From: Eubacteriales Family XIII. Incertae Sedis bacterium
Lineage (GTDB): Bacteria; Bacillota; Clostridia; Peptostreptococcales; Anaerovoracaceae
Length of the DNA stretch: 12,001 bases
NCBI GenBank assembly: GCA_031254995.1
Contig: JAIRTJ010000036.1
Coordinates: 1 to 12,001 of the forward strand
Direction of reading: 5' to 3'
The stretch's first letter is position 1. Every line of letters begins with the position of its first letter. This document shows, one piece after another, positions 1 to 5,591 of the stretch. Below the pieces are notes generated by a model. The model saw nothing but the letters and a program-made list of their open reading frames with translations. It was not told where the DNA came from and did not search any database. A program made the translations under genes and the position numbers.

Positions 1-155
1 ACGACCGTATCATCATCGCTCAACCGGGCAAAATCCGCGATTTTCCTCGCGATGTTTCGATCGATCAACAGATTTTGTCCGAGACTTTTCGACAGACGGA
101 ACGCGTACCGATCCAAGAGTTCCCGCGCCACGGAACCCTTCCCGCTCTCAAGCAT
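1..155 (-). CDS. rsmA: 16S rRNA dimethyladenosine transferase RsmA/KsgA, N-terminal part (runs off left edge)
   Basis: RsmA dimethylates two adjacent adenosines near the 3' end of 16S rRNA using S-adenosylmethionine, late in 30S subunit maturation. Only the first 51 codons lie in the window. Residues 20-34 read FRLSKSLGQNLLIDR, which is the family's N-terminal signature (KSLGQNFLxD) before the SAM-binding domain; here Leu replaces the usual Phe in GQNF. The frame is closed upstream by a TAA that is also the ftsB stop (207-209), and no ATG, GTG or TTG lies between it and the ATG at 155, so 155 is the earliest start. A GTG at 131 preceded by GGGAAGG is a possible alternative start. The gene follows ftsB on the same strand after 51 bases and is probably co-transcribed with it. 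The identification rests on the N-terminal motif only, since the catalytic GxGxG region is outside the window. Confidence 0.85.
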   Translation of the reverse strand, partial: MLESGKGSVARELLDRYAFRLSKSLGQNLLIDRNIARKIADFARLSDDDTV

Positions 156-207
156 CGGAGGGGCCTCGCGGCGTGTCGACGATTGCGCGCTCGCGACGCT
201 GTCGCAT
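148..207 (-). CDS. Possible 19-codon coupling ORF between ftsB and rsmA
   Basis: The ftsB stop is part of TAATG, so an ATG at 207-205 overlaps it. That ATG opens a frame coding MRQRRERAIVDTPRGPSDA, and its TGA stop (150-148) lies just inside the rsmA start codon region (ATG 155-153). A ribosome finishing ftsB could restart here and then be delivered to the rsmA start, which otherwise has only a weak ribosome-binding site (GAGG about 9 bases upstream). The peptide is Arg-rich, matches no family I recognise, and may be chance. What is seen is the TAATG overlap and the overlap at the far end; translation and coupling are inference. Confidence 0.22.
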   Translation of the reverse strand: MRQRRERAIVDTPRGPSDA

Positions 208-665
208 TACGCGTCCTTGTCCTCCGCCGGATCATCAATCACATAAAGAACCTCGTCTTTTTTGATCATCCGAAGTTGCGCTCTCGCCTGCGCTTCGACG
301 TATTCCGGATCGTTCAACATGGCCAGCTCTTTTTCCAGTCGAGCTTTCTCTTCCGTCTTGATCGCCAACGCGCGCTCCGCTTTCGACTCTTCCGCCTTCA
401 AATCCAAGATCCGAACGCCCGAAATCGCCGACAGAGTCAGCATGACGATCACGACAAGCAGGTAAACGACCCTTCGCCCGGAGCTGCGACTTTTCCGTTC
501 GGAATTGTCGGAAGGAAGTGTCAAAACTTCCGTCCTCTTCCTCTTCGTCGTTTCCGCTCGTCTCTTTCGCCGGAGACGTTGCGCCTCTTCTATGTCAATA
601 ACGCGGGACTGCGCGCCCGTGTCCGGTCTGACGACCGATTGTCTTTTCGCGTTTTGTCTTGCCAT
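207..665 (-). CDS. Septum formation initiator, FtsB/DivIC family
   Basis: This is a bitopic membrane protein of the divisome. FtsB/DivIC proteins bind FtsL and FtsQ/DivIB and help activate septal peptidoglycan synthesis. The 152-residue product has a basic, probably cytoplasmic N-terminus (1-65, many Arg and Lys), one transmembrane helix at about 66-84 (VVYLLVVIVMLTLSAISGV), then a heptad-like coiled coil at about 88-118 (KAEESKAERALAIKTEEKARLEKEL). The typical end of the domain follows (DPEYVEAQARAQLRMIKKDEVLYVI). The order and C-terminal motif fit DivIC better than any other family. The ATG at 665 has AAGGGTG just upstream. The N-terminal cytoplasmic part is longer than in E. coli FtsB, as is common in Firmicutes. 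A promoter with an A-tract lies upstream, and rsmA follows. The choice between the names ftsB and divIC is not decided by sequence. Confidence 0.85.
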   Translation of the reverse strand: MARQNAKRQSVVRPDTGAQSRVIDIEEAQRLRRKRRAETTKRKRTEVLTLPSDNSERKSRSSGRRVVYLLVVIVMLTLSAISGVRILDLKAEESKAERALAIKTEEKARLEKELAMLNDPEYVEAQARAQLRMIKKDEVLYVIDDPAEDKDA

Positions 666-714
666 ACAACACCCTTTGCCCGATCAACCGATATCCCGCG
701 ACATCTATTGCCTC

Positions 715-730
715 GGAATCATCGGATTCC
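715..730 (-). repeat. Perfect inverted repeat at the start of the ftsB leader
   Basis: GGAATC and GATTCC flank the four-base loop ATCG (16 bases, 6-bp stem). The repeat sits just downstream of the predicted -10 at 739-744, near the transcription start, so it could be an operator or a 5'-end hairpin in the ftsB transcript. No regulator can be named from sequence. Confidence 0.4.
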
Positions 731-738
731 TTCGCGCA

Positions 739-794
739 ATTATAGGGGTATTTTAGCATATTTTATGGTTTTCCACAATATATCTCTTTTTTTT
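739..794 (-). promoter_or_regulatory. Predicted ftsB promoter with extended -10 and A-tract UP element
   Basis: On the minus strand TTGTGG (773-778) is followed by a 17-base spacer and TAAAAT (750-755). The -10 is preceded by TGC, an extended -10 motif. Eight consecutive A (787-794 on the minus strand) and an AT-rich stretch lie directly upstream of the -35, the position of an alpha-subunit UP element. A second hexamer, TATAAT (739-744), lies 6 bases further downstream and could be an alternative -10, though it has a poor -35. Together these suggest strong vegetative transcription of ftsB-rsmA. Confidence 0.6.
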
Positions 795-825
795 GCGATT
801 GCGCGAACAAACCCGCGTCCCGGAG

Positions 826-855
826 CGGCCGGAATTTTCGGTTCGCCGCCGGCCG
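826..855. repeat. GC-rich hairpin with TTCG loop in the ftsB/arsR divergent region
   Basis: CGGCCGG (826-832) pairs perfectly with CCGGCCG (849-855). Inside, CGG (839-841) pairs with CCG (846-848) around a TTCG tetraloop, leaving a six-base AT bulge (833-838). It lies between the two divergent promoters, upstream of both -35 boxes, so it is not in either predicted transcript. It has no T tract on its 3' side in either direction. It may be a DNA-level regulatory element or the remnant of a terminator; its function is unknown. Confidence 0.4.
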
Positions 856-883
856 ATGCACCTAGCATTCCGCGGCGAAAAGA

Positions 884-912
884 TTGTAACGCGAAGGCGT
901 TCGCTGTATAAT
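884..912 (+). promoter_or_regulatory. Near-consensus promoter for the ArsR-family gene, with an inverted repeat in the spacer
   Basis: TTGTAA (884-889), a 17-base spacer and a perfect TATAAT (907-912) form one of the best vegetative promoters in the window. Predicted transcription starts near 919, giving a leader of about 143 bases before the ATG at 1062. AACGC-GAAG-GCGTT (888-901) is a perfect inverted repeat lying mostly in the spacer, a natural place for a repressor to bind. The regulator encoded downstream is the obvious candidate, which is inference. The leader (919-1061) contains no recognisable riboswitch; it holds a 10-bp palindrome, TTCGCGCGAA (982-991). Confidence 0.65.
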
Positions 913-1061
913 GATCGTAGAGATACGAGACCGCGGTTGCGAGGCAAACGACCCGGAGCGAACGTGACGAGCGATGCCGCATTCGCGCGAACGCAACGGC
1001 GCGAAGCGACCTTCAAGCGTTTATCGGCGAATAACGATCAATAGAGAAACGGGAAACCCTC

Positions 1062-1421
1062 ATGCGCATCAGAAAAAATGTTTCCGCATCGAACAGCGGA
1101 GAGATCGAACAGCTTGCAAAGACGGCGGACGCCTTGGCTCATCCCGTTCGCGTGAAGATATTTCGCTACATTCTCGCATGCAACAGCGAGCGAAAGCCCG
1201 TTCGAAACAAGGATGTCGTAGCCGCGTTTCCTTTCGCGCAGGCGACGATTTCGCAACACATGAACAAACTGATCATCGGGGGTCTCGTCGAGGCGAGACC
1301 CGAAGGAGCCTCCGTCTATTATTACGCGAACATCGGAATGATCGGGCGTCACATTCAGCAGTTGCGCACCTTCGACCCCGAAGCGTCCGATATCGCCTCG
1401 CTTCATCGAAATCTGCCGTGA
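1062..1421 (+). CDS. ArsR-family winged helix-turn-helix transcriptional regulator
   Basis: This 119-residue protein has the size and layout of a dimeric ArsR-family repressor. Residues 15-101 form the winged helix domain. LAHPVRVKIFRYIL (25-38) is the helix containing the family's conserved LxxPxRxxIL pattern, and AQATISQHMNKLIIGGLVEARPEG (59-82) is the recognition helix plus the start of the wing. SVYYYAN (84-90) completes the wing. The classical metal-binding ELCVCDL motif is absent, and the only Cys is Cys40, so a typical arsenic or cadmium sensor is unlikely; the signal is unknown. The start has a weak ribosome-binding site (GGGA about 9 bases upstream). The gene stands alone, divergent from ftsB and convergent with rlmH, with no partner gene such as an exporter beside it. 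Its own promoter region contains inverted repeats suggesting autoregulation. Confidence 0.85.
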   Translation: MRIRKNVSASNSGEIEQLAKTADALAHPVRVKIFRYILACNSERKPVRNKDVVAAFPFAQATISQHMNKLIIGGLVEARPEGASVYYYANIGMIGRHIQQLRTFDPEASDIASLHRNLP

Positions 1422-1429
1422 TTATGCCT

Positions 1430-1447
1430 GCGAAATTCCGATTTCGC
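1430..1447. terminator. Possible bidirectional terminator hairpin between arsR-type gene and rlmH
   Basis: GCGAAATTCCGATTTCGC forms a perfect 7-bp stem with a TCCG loop in the 25-base gap between two convergent genes. It starts 9 bases after the TGA of the regulator and its far arm ends in the rlmH TAG. The stem has only three GC pairs per arm, and there is no proper T tract on either side (TATTTGTGG on the plus side), so efficiency as an intrinsic terminator is doubtful. Confidence 0.4.
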
Positions 1448-1926
1448 TATTTGTGGTAGGTTTCGTTATTCGATATCTTGAAACTTCTGTACAGCTGCTC
1501 GAGCAGGATGATCCTCGCCATTTGATGCGGGAATGTCATCTGCGACAAGGAGAGCGTCAAGTCGCATCGGGCAATGACTTCCTTCGACAAGCCGAGCGAT
1601 CCTCCGATGAGAAAGACTGCGCGGCTCACGCCGTTTACCGCGAGGGTGCGAAGCTTTGCCGCAAACGCTTCCGAGGAAAACGGCTTGCCCTCGCCGGCCA
1701 ACGCGACGACGAAACCTCGTTTATCCGCGATGTCCGCGAGCGCCTTGCTCTCGGAAGCAACGACCTCCCTCTCGTTTGCGGGACTCGCGTTTGCGGGCAA
1801 CAGCGTTTCCTTGATTTGAATGATATTCATTTTCCCGTAGGCGGAAAGTCTTTTAAGGTATTCGGCCTCGGCGTCGCGCCAATATTTTTCCTTCAGGTTT
1901 CCCACGCAGACGATGTCTATATTCAT
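1447..1926 (-). CDS. rlmH: 23S rRNA (pseudouridine-1915) N3-methyltransferase RlmH
   Basis: RlmH is a small SPOUT-class methyltransferase. It acts on assembled 70S ribosomes, methylating a pseudouridine in helix 69 of 23S rRNA. From the ATG at 1926 the product is 159 residues, the normal family length. It begins MNIDIVCVGNLKEKYW, the usual N-terminus. FLIGGSLG (105-112) is the SAM-binding loop of the trefoil knot. SLSQMTFPHQMARIILLEQLYRSFKI (126-151) is the highly conserved C-terminal block, and the protein ends in the typical YHK. A TTG four codons upstream is open but gives a non-family extension. The ATG follows the walJ stop by a single base (TGATATG), so the two genes are probably co-transcribed and coupled. 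Both are typical origin-region genes of Firmicutes. Confidence 0.95.
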   Translation of the reverse strand: MNIDIVCVGNLKEKYWRDAEAEYLKRLSAYGKMNIIQIKETLLPANASPANEREVVASESKALADIADKRGFVVALAGEGKPFSSEAFAAKLRTLAVNGVSRAVFLIGGSLGLSKEVIARCDLTLSLSQMTFPHQMARIILLEQLYRSFKISNNETYHK

Positions 1927-1927
1927 A

Positions 1928-2722
1928 TCACATCTCAAACAACATGCTCAAACGATCGCGCAGAAGCGCTTTCAAGTACAGATCTCGTCCTGAATAATAA
2001 TCCATTTCTGCCAAAATATTTGCTACGGCGCTCTCTGCCAACTGCGGTCTGTTGTTGTCTCGGCTCAGGTGCGCGAGCAGGATGCACCTGGCTTTTCGCT
2101 CCGTCGCCATGATCTCCAAGATCGCCTTGCCCGCCGCCGCGTTGGACAGATGCCCGTACATTCCCGCAATCCGCTGCTTCAAAAACGGAGGGTATCTTCC
2201 TTGCCTGAGCATTTCCTCGTCGTGATTCGCCTCCAACACGAGGATGTCGGCATCAACGGTCTCGCTGAGTATCTCCTTCGTAAAAACGCCCGTGTCCGTC
2301 ACGACGGCGATCGTCTTTCCTTCGTGCCGCAAGCTGTATCCCGAGGGATCCGCGGCATCGTGGCTCAGCGCGAACGTCTTGATCTCGATATCTCCTACGC
2401 GAAATCCGTCCCCCGTTTCGAACGAGATCTTTCTCTCTTCGGGGATGTTTGCGCGCAATTGCGCAAACGTGTCCTCGTTCGCGCAGATCTTCGTCCCGGG
2501 CAGGCGGTTCATCGCGGAAGCGACGCCGCAGACATGGTCGGAATGCTCGTGCGTCAGAAGGATCGCCTTCACGTCATCGTGCGCGGTCCGCGTCCGATCC
2601 AAACCGGACAAGATCCGCGCCGCGCCGATGCCTCCGTCGATCAGGATCGCCGTGCGTTCCGTCTTTGCGAGATAGCAATTCCCGCTGCTTCCGCTGGAAA
2701 ATGAACAGAAACCGAATGTCAT
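1928..2722 (-). CDS. walJ: Metallo-beta-lactamase-fold hydrolase, WalJ/YycJ family
   Basis: WalJ (YycJ) is a cytoplasmic metallo-hydrolase encoded in the walRK region of many Firmicutes. It has been linked to coordination of cell division with DNA replication and has exonuclease-like relatives. The start at 2722 gives 264 residues, the family length, and is set by CGGAGG (2728-2733) five bases upstream. The open frame extends upstream but loses this site and the homology. The N-terminal FCSFSSGSSGNCYL is the family signature. THEHSDH (57-63) is the zinc-binding HxHxDH motif. TDTGVF, LEANHD and LAHLSRDNN follow as later metal-ligand and active-site segments. Unlike Bacillus, no walRKHI genes lie upstream here; the gene heads a walJ-rlmH pair. 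A TATAAT box lies just upstream. Confidence 0.93.
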   Translation of the reverse strand: MTFGFCSFSSGSSGNCYLAKTERTAILIDGGIGAARILSGLDRTRTAHDDVKAILLTHEHSDHVCGVASAMNRLPGTKICANEDTFAQLRANIPEERKISFETGDGFRVGDIEIKTFALSHDAADPSGYSLRHEGKTIAVVTDTGVFTKEILSETVDADILVLEANHDEEMLRQGRYPPFLKQRIAGMYGHLSNAAAGKAILEIMATERKARCILLAHLSRDNNRPQLAESAVANILAEMDYYSGRDLYLKALLRDRLSMLFEM

Positions 2723-2738
2723 GAAAACCTCCGTTCCC

Positions 2739-2767
2739 ATTATACAGTATTCCTCGAATTTTCGCCA
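2739..2767 (-). promoter_or_regulatory. Predicted walJ promoter with very short leader
   Basis: A perfect TATAAT (2739-2744), directly preceded by TG, lies on the minus strand with a weak -35 (TGGCGA, 2762-2767) at 17 bases. Counting from the -10, transcription would begin near 2732, inside the Shine-Dalgarno CGGAGG. The leader would be about 10 bases and consist of little more than the ribosome-binding site. Confidence 0.5.
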
Positions 2768-2813
2768 TGCGGGATTTTGCGAGGACGGAGATCGAGTTCG
2801 TACTTCGGCATTC

Positions 2814-2842
2814 TTGTATTCCCGCCTCCGATGCGGCATAAT
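2814..2842 (+). promoter_or_regulatory. Predicted rnhA promoter placing +1 at the ATG
   Basis: TTGTAT (2814-2819), a 17-base spacer and CATAAT (2837-2842, five of six matches) form a good vegetative promoter. The usual six-base gap after the -10 puts the first transcribed base at 2849, exactly the A of the rnhA ATG. No Shine-Dalgarno lies before that ATG, so the transcript is predicted to be leaderless. Confidence 0.5.
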
Positions 2843-2848
2843 AGACGT

Positions 2849-3430
2849 ATGACAAATGCGAAAACACCCGTCAACATCTATACGGACGGCGCTTGCTCCG
2901 GAAATCAGCACGACGAAAACGTCGGAGGTTGGGGCGCGATTCTAAAATACGGAAGGCATACGAAGGAGCTGCGCGGCGGAGAGAGAAACACCACGAACAA
3001 CCGCATGGAGATGTATGCGCTCATCGCGGCTCTTGCCGCGTTGAACAGAGACGGTCAACTCGTGAACGTCTTCAGCGACAGCAGCTATCTCACGCAATGC
3101 CTGCGCGACAAGTGGTATGTCAAATGGGGTCGCAACGGATGGCGAACGTCCGCGAAATCGCCCGTCGAAAACCGCGACCTGTGGGAGCGTCTGATCTCGT
3201 TTCTGCCCAAGCACGAGTTTCGCTTTTATCACATAAAGGGGCACGTCAACCCCGACGAAAAGCGCGAAAAACTTCAATCCCTGTACGATAAATTTCTCGC
3301 GAACAACGAGGCCGCTGTTCGCGCGCTCGGCGCATTTTCCTGCGAGGACTTTCTCTATGCGATCCGCATGAACAACAGAGCCGACGCCTTGGCCAACGAA
3401 GGCATCGCGGAGATCCGCGCCGCAGAATGA
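2849..3430 (+). CDS. rnhA: Ribonuclease HI with long insertion
   Basis: RNase HI cuts the RNA strand of RNA-DNA hybrids, removing R-loops and primers, in the cytoplasm with Mg2+. All four catalytic acids are visible: Asp13 (IYTDGACSGN), Glu54 (NNRMEMYAL), Asp77 (FSDSSY) and Asp179 (NNRADALAN). His132 of the IKGH motif is the conserved active-site histidine. The product is 193 residues rather than about 155, because roughly 37 extra residues (about 134-172) separate the KGH motif from the last catalytic Asp; in the E. coli enzyme these are about ten apart. The basic segment WYVKWGRNGWRTS (89-101) corresponds to the substrate-binding basic protrusion. The start at 2849 is chosen because it begins directly before the first strand; in-frame ATGs at 2831 and 2777 add no family sequence. 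It is transcribed alone, divergent from walJ. Confidence 0.93.
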   Translation: MTNAKTPVNIYTDGACSGNQHDENVGGWGAILKYGRHTKELRGGERNTTNNRMEMYALIAALAALNRDGQLVNVFSDSSYLTQCLRDKWYVKWGRNGWRTSAKSPVENRDLWERLISFLPKHEFRFYHIKGHVNPDEKREKLQSLYDKFLANNEAAVRALGAFSCEDFLYAIRMNNRADALANEGIAEIRAAE

Positions 3431-3470
3431 TCCGGGGCGCGACAGGGCGCGTTTCCCTCGAAACGAGCGG

Positions 3471-4628
3471 TCACAGCATGTCCGCTATGATGACGGTTCT
3501 GTCGTCCTTCGCTTTCGTCATCATGTAGGTCTCCGCCTCGGAGACGATCTTTTTCGCCAGGGCTTTTCCCTCGTAATCGAAGAACTTTTCCGCGACGCGC
3601 CTTACGCCGTCGGAACCGAAAATTTTCTTTTCCATCCTGCTGTATTCCTCGATGACGCCGTCCGTATAGAGAATCAGGCGGTCGCCCGGTCGCATTCCGA
3701 TGATTTCCTCCTCATACATCGCCGCGTCGCTGATTCGGCTGAGAGGCATGCCCCTGACGGGAATTTCCTCGACTCGGCCGCCCTGTCTGATCACGAGCGG
3801 AAAGCAATTGTGCCCGGCGTTTATGATCGACAATTCCTCGCGCGCCCGATCGTATACGCACAGCAAGATGCTGATGTAGATCGTCGCGTCGATGTCCAAA
3901 TCGATGAAGTCCTTCAGCAGCTCGCGGATGAAGACGTCCAAACCTTCCTCCGCGATGTCCTTCTTCGCGCGCACGTTTTCTCTCACAAACATGGTCAGCA
4001 ACGAAGCCTGTATACCGTGACCGGACACGTCGGCGACATAGAAGAGTATCTTGTCCTCTTCCAATTTTATGAGATCGAAAACGTCTCCGCCCAAATCGTC
4101 GGCAGGCAGGTATATTGAGCTTACATGCAGTAAATTCCAATATTTATCGTCTATCGGCAATATACTGTTTTGAATATTTTTTGCGATCTCCTTCTCGTTT
4201 TTCAGCCGTTGCATATTTTCTCGCAAACGATTTTCGCGATACGCTTTTTCGGAAACATCCTCCAAAACGACGGTCAGATATCTCCTGTTTTCCTCATCGG
4301 AAATCGCGGAAAAAAGAGCGTCGTACGTCACGTCCGCGAGCGTCGTCCGCAGATGTCCCGAACAGTCCTCCCGAATCAATTCCGAGAGTTCGCGCACCGT
4401 CTTCTCCTCGAAAAAAAAGTTTGACGATCTCCCCACAAGATCGCCGAAAAGCTCCTCGGCGGCATTATTCGCATATACGATTTTTTGTTTTGCGTCGAGT
4501 ATGACGGTCGGGCTTCCCAACCCTTCGATCATGCGATAAAATATGCTCCCGTATTTCTTTTCCTTGTCCGTCTCGCGCGCTTCCGGCGAGCGCACCGCAT
4601 ATTCGTTTTTTGCATACGGTTCGTTCAT
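3471..4628 (-). CDS. PAS-PP2C (SpoIIE/RsbU-type) serine/threonine phosphatase
   Basis: This 385-residue protein combines a PAS-like sensor (about 28-126, with TVILDAKQKIVYANNAAEELFG typical of a PAS core) with a short coiled linker (130-155) and a C-terminal PP2C domain of the SpoIIE/RsbU class (about 168-385). Metal-binding residues are in place: Asp182 in LGGDVFD, Asp200 in ADVSGHG, Asp323 in LYTDG and Asp376 in KDDRT. INAGHN (269-274) is another family hallmark. There is no transmembrane segment, so it is cytosolic. Family members such as RsbP and RsbU dephosphorylate anti-anti-sigma factors of the STAS type, but no anti-sigma kinase or STAS gene is in the window, so the substrate is unknown. 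It follows parB on the same strand after 57 bases with no clear promoter, and its Shine-Dalgarno is weak, so it may be read through from parAB. Confidence 0.9.
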   Translation of the reverse strand: MNEPYAKNEYAVRSPEARETDKEKKYGSIFYRMIEGLGSPTVILDAKQKIVYANNAAEELFGDLVGRSSNFFFEEKTVRELSELIREDCSGHLRTTLADVTYDALFSAISDEENRRYLTVVLEDVSEKAYRENRLRENMQRLKNEKEIAKNIQNSILPIDDKYWNLLHVSSIYLPADDLGGDVFDLIKLEEDKILFYVADVSGHGIQASLLTMFVRENVRAKKDIAEEGLDVFIRELLKDFIDLDIDATIYISILLCVYDRAREELSIINAGHNCFPLVIRQGGRVEEIPVRGMPLSRISDAAMYEEEIIGMRPGDRLILYTDGVIEEYSRMEKKIFGSDGVRRVAEKFFDYEGKALAKKIVSEAETYMMTKAKDDRTVIIADML

Positions 4629-4685
4629 GATTGTGTATTTCGAGGAGAGTGCGAATTCTGCGTCGATCGATATTGAAAATTTTAG

Positions 4686-5591
4686 CTAATTTTCCAACAT
4701 TCGCAATTCCTCGATGATCCCCTCCAATTCCTCCCTGCTGTAACAGTGTATTTCGATCACGGTGCTTTTCCCGCTGTTTCCGATCGTGACCTTCGTTCCG
4801 AGCAGGGTTGTTAATTCTTCTTCAATATTTCGAATTTCCGCGTTTTTCTGTCGCGGTTTCGCTTTCGGTATCCTCGCGGAGACGGCTCGCCCTGATTCCT
4901 GCGCGGCCAGGGTCTCTGCCTCGCGGACGGACAATTCCTCGCGTACAATTCGCTTGGCGACGGCGATCATCTTCTTTTTGTCCCGAATGCCCCCTATGGC
5001 GTTTGCATGTCCGAGGGTAAGTTCCTCGCGAACGAGCATATCCCTGATGTCCTGCGGCATCTTCAGCAACCTGAGCGTGTTGGCGATGTACGATCTGCTC
5101 TTCCCCACGTTTTTCGATACGGCCTCCTGCGTCAGGCCGTAAACATCCATGATGTTCTTGAACGCCGACGCTTCCTCCATCGGATTCAGATCCTCGCGCT
5201 GCATGTTTTCGATGATCGCGAAGAGGGCGTTCTCCTCCTCGCTCAGATCGCGAATGATCGCGGGAACCTCTTTCAGGCCGGCCTTTCTTGCCGCTCTCCA
5301 TCGCCGTTCTCCCGCGACCAACTCATATCCCCTGCCGTTTTTTCGCAACATGACAGGTTGAATGACGCCGTAAGTTTCAATGGACTCCGCCAGATTCGTC
5401 AATGTTCCCTCGTCGAATTTTTTTCGAGGCTGCATCGCGTTCGGCTTCACCTCGTCGATATCCACATACACGATATTGCCGGAGGAATGACCCTCATCCG
5501 ATTCTCCCGCCCTCGCGGAAACGGTCGCGTTCATTTCGCCGAACAACGCATCCAAGCCCTTGCCCAATCCCCTTTTTTTCTGCGCCGCCAT
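4686..5591 (-). CDS. parB: Chromosome partitioning protein ParB (Spo0J)
   Basis: ParB binds parS, loads as a CTP-dependent clamp, spreads on DNA, and recruits SMC and stimulates ParA to segregate the origin. The N-terminus KRGLGKGLDALFG (6-18) is the conserved ParA-contacting segment. GERRWRAAR (94-102) is the CTP-binding box, ENMQREDLNPMEEA (128-141) is the second nucleotide-contact motif, and LTQEAVSKNVGKSRSYIANTLRLL (153-176) is the parS-reading helix-turn-helix. The C-terminal dimerisation domain is at about 255-301. Tandem ATGs at 5594 and 5591 are both possible; 5591 is preferred because AAGGAG then lies seven bases upstream. Either start overlaps the parA TGA, so translation is coupled. 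Length (301 residues) is normal. A second ParB-like gene (noc), common beside rsmG in Bacillus, is absent. Confidence 0.96.
   Translation of the reverse strand: MAAQKKRGLGKGLDALFGEMNATVSARAGESDEGHSSGNIVYVDIDEVKPNAMQPRKKFDEGTLTNLAESIETYGVIQPVMLRKNGRGYELVAGERRWRAARKAGLKEVPAIIRDLSEEENALFAIIENMQREDLNPMEEASAFKNIMDVYGLTQEAVSKNVGKSRSYIANTLRLLKMPQDIRDMLVREELTLGHANAIGGIRDKKKMIAVAKRIVREELSVREAETLAAQESGRAVSARIPKAKPRQKNAEIRNIEEELTTLLGTKVTIGNSGKSTVIEIHCYSREELEGIIEELRMLEN

Noticed and set aside
75..911. 278-codon open frame on the plus strand
   Set aside because: It is antisense to ftsB and runs through the divergent promoter region. The product is an Arg/Phe/Pro-rich composition with no domain, typical of a shadow frame in GC-rich codon positions.
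974..1459. 161-codon frame overlapping the ArsR-type gene on the same strand
   Set aside because: The overlapping frame at 1062-1421 has a clear winged helix domain, whereas this frame gives a low-complexity Arg/Ser-rich product.
1447..1938. Longer rlmH starting at TTG 1938
   Set aside because: The extra four residues are not family sequence; ATG 1926 gives the standard N-terminus and length.
4675..4694. Inverted repeat at the end of parB as terminator
   Set aside because: The 7-bp stem (GAAAATT/AATTTTC) has only one GC pair, overlaps the parB stop codon and has no T tract, so termination before the phosphatase gene is unlikely.
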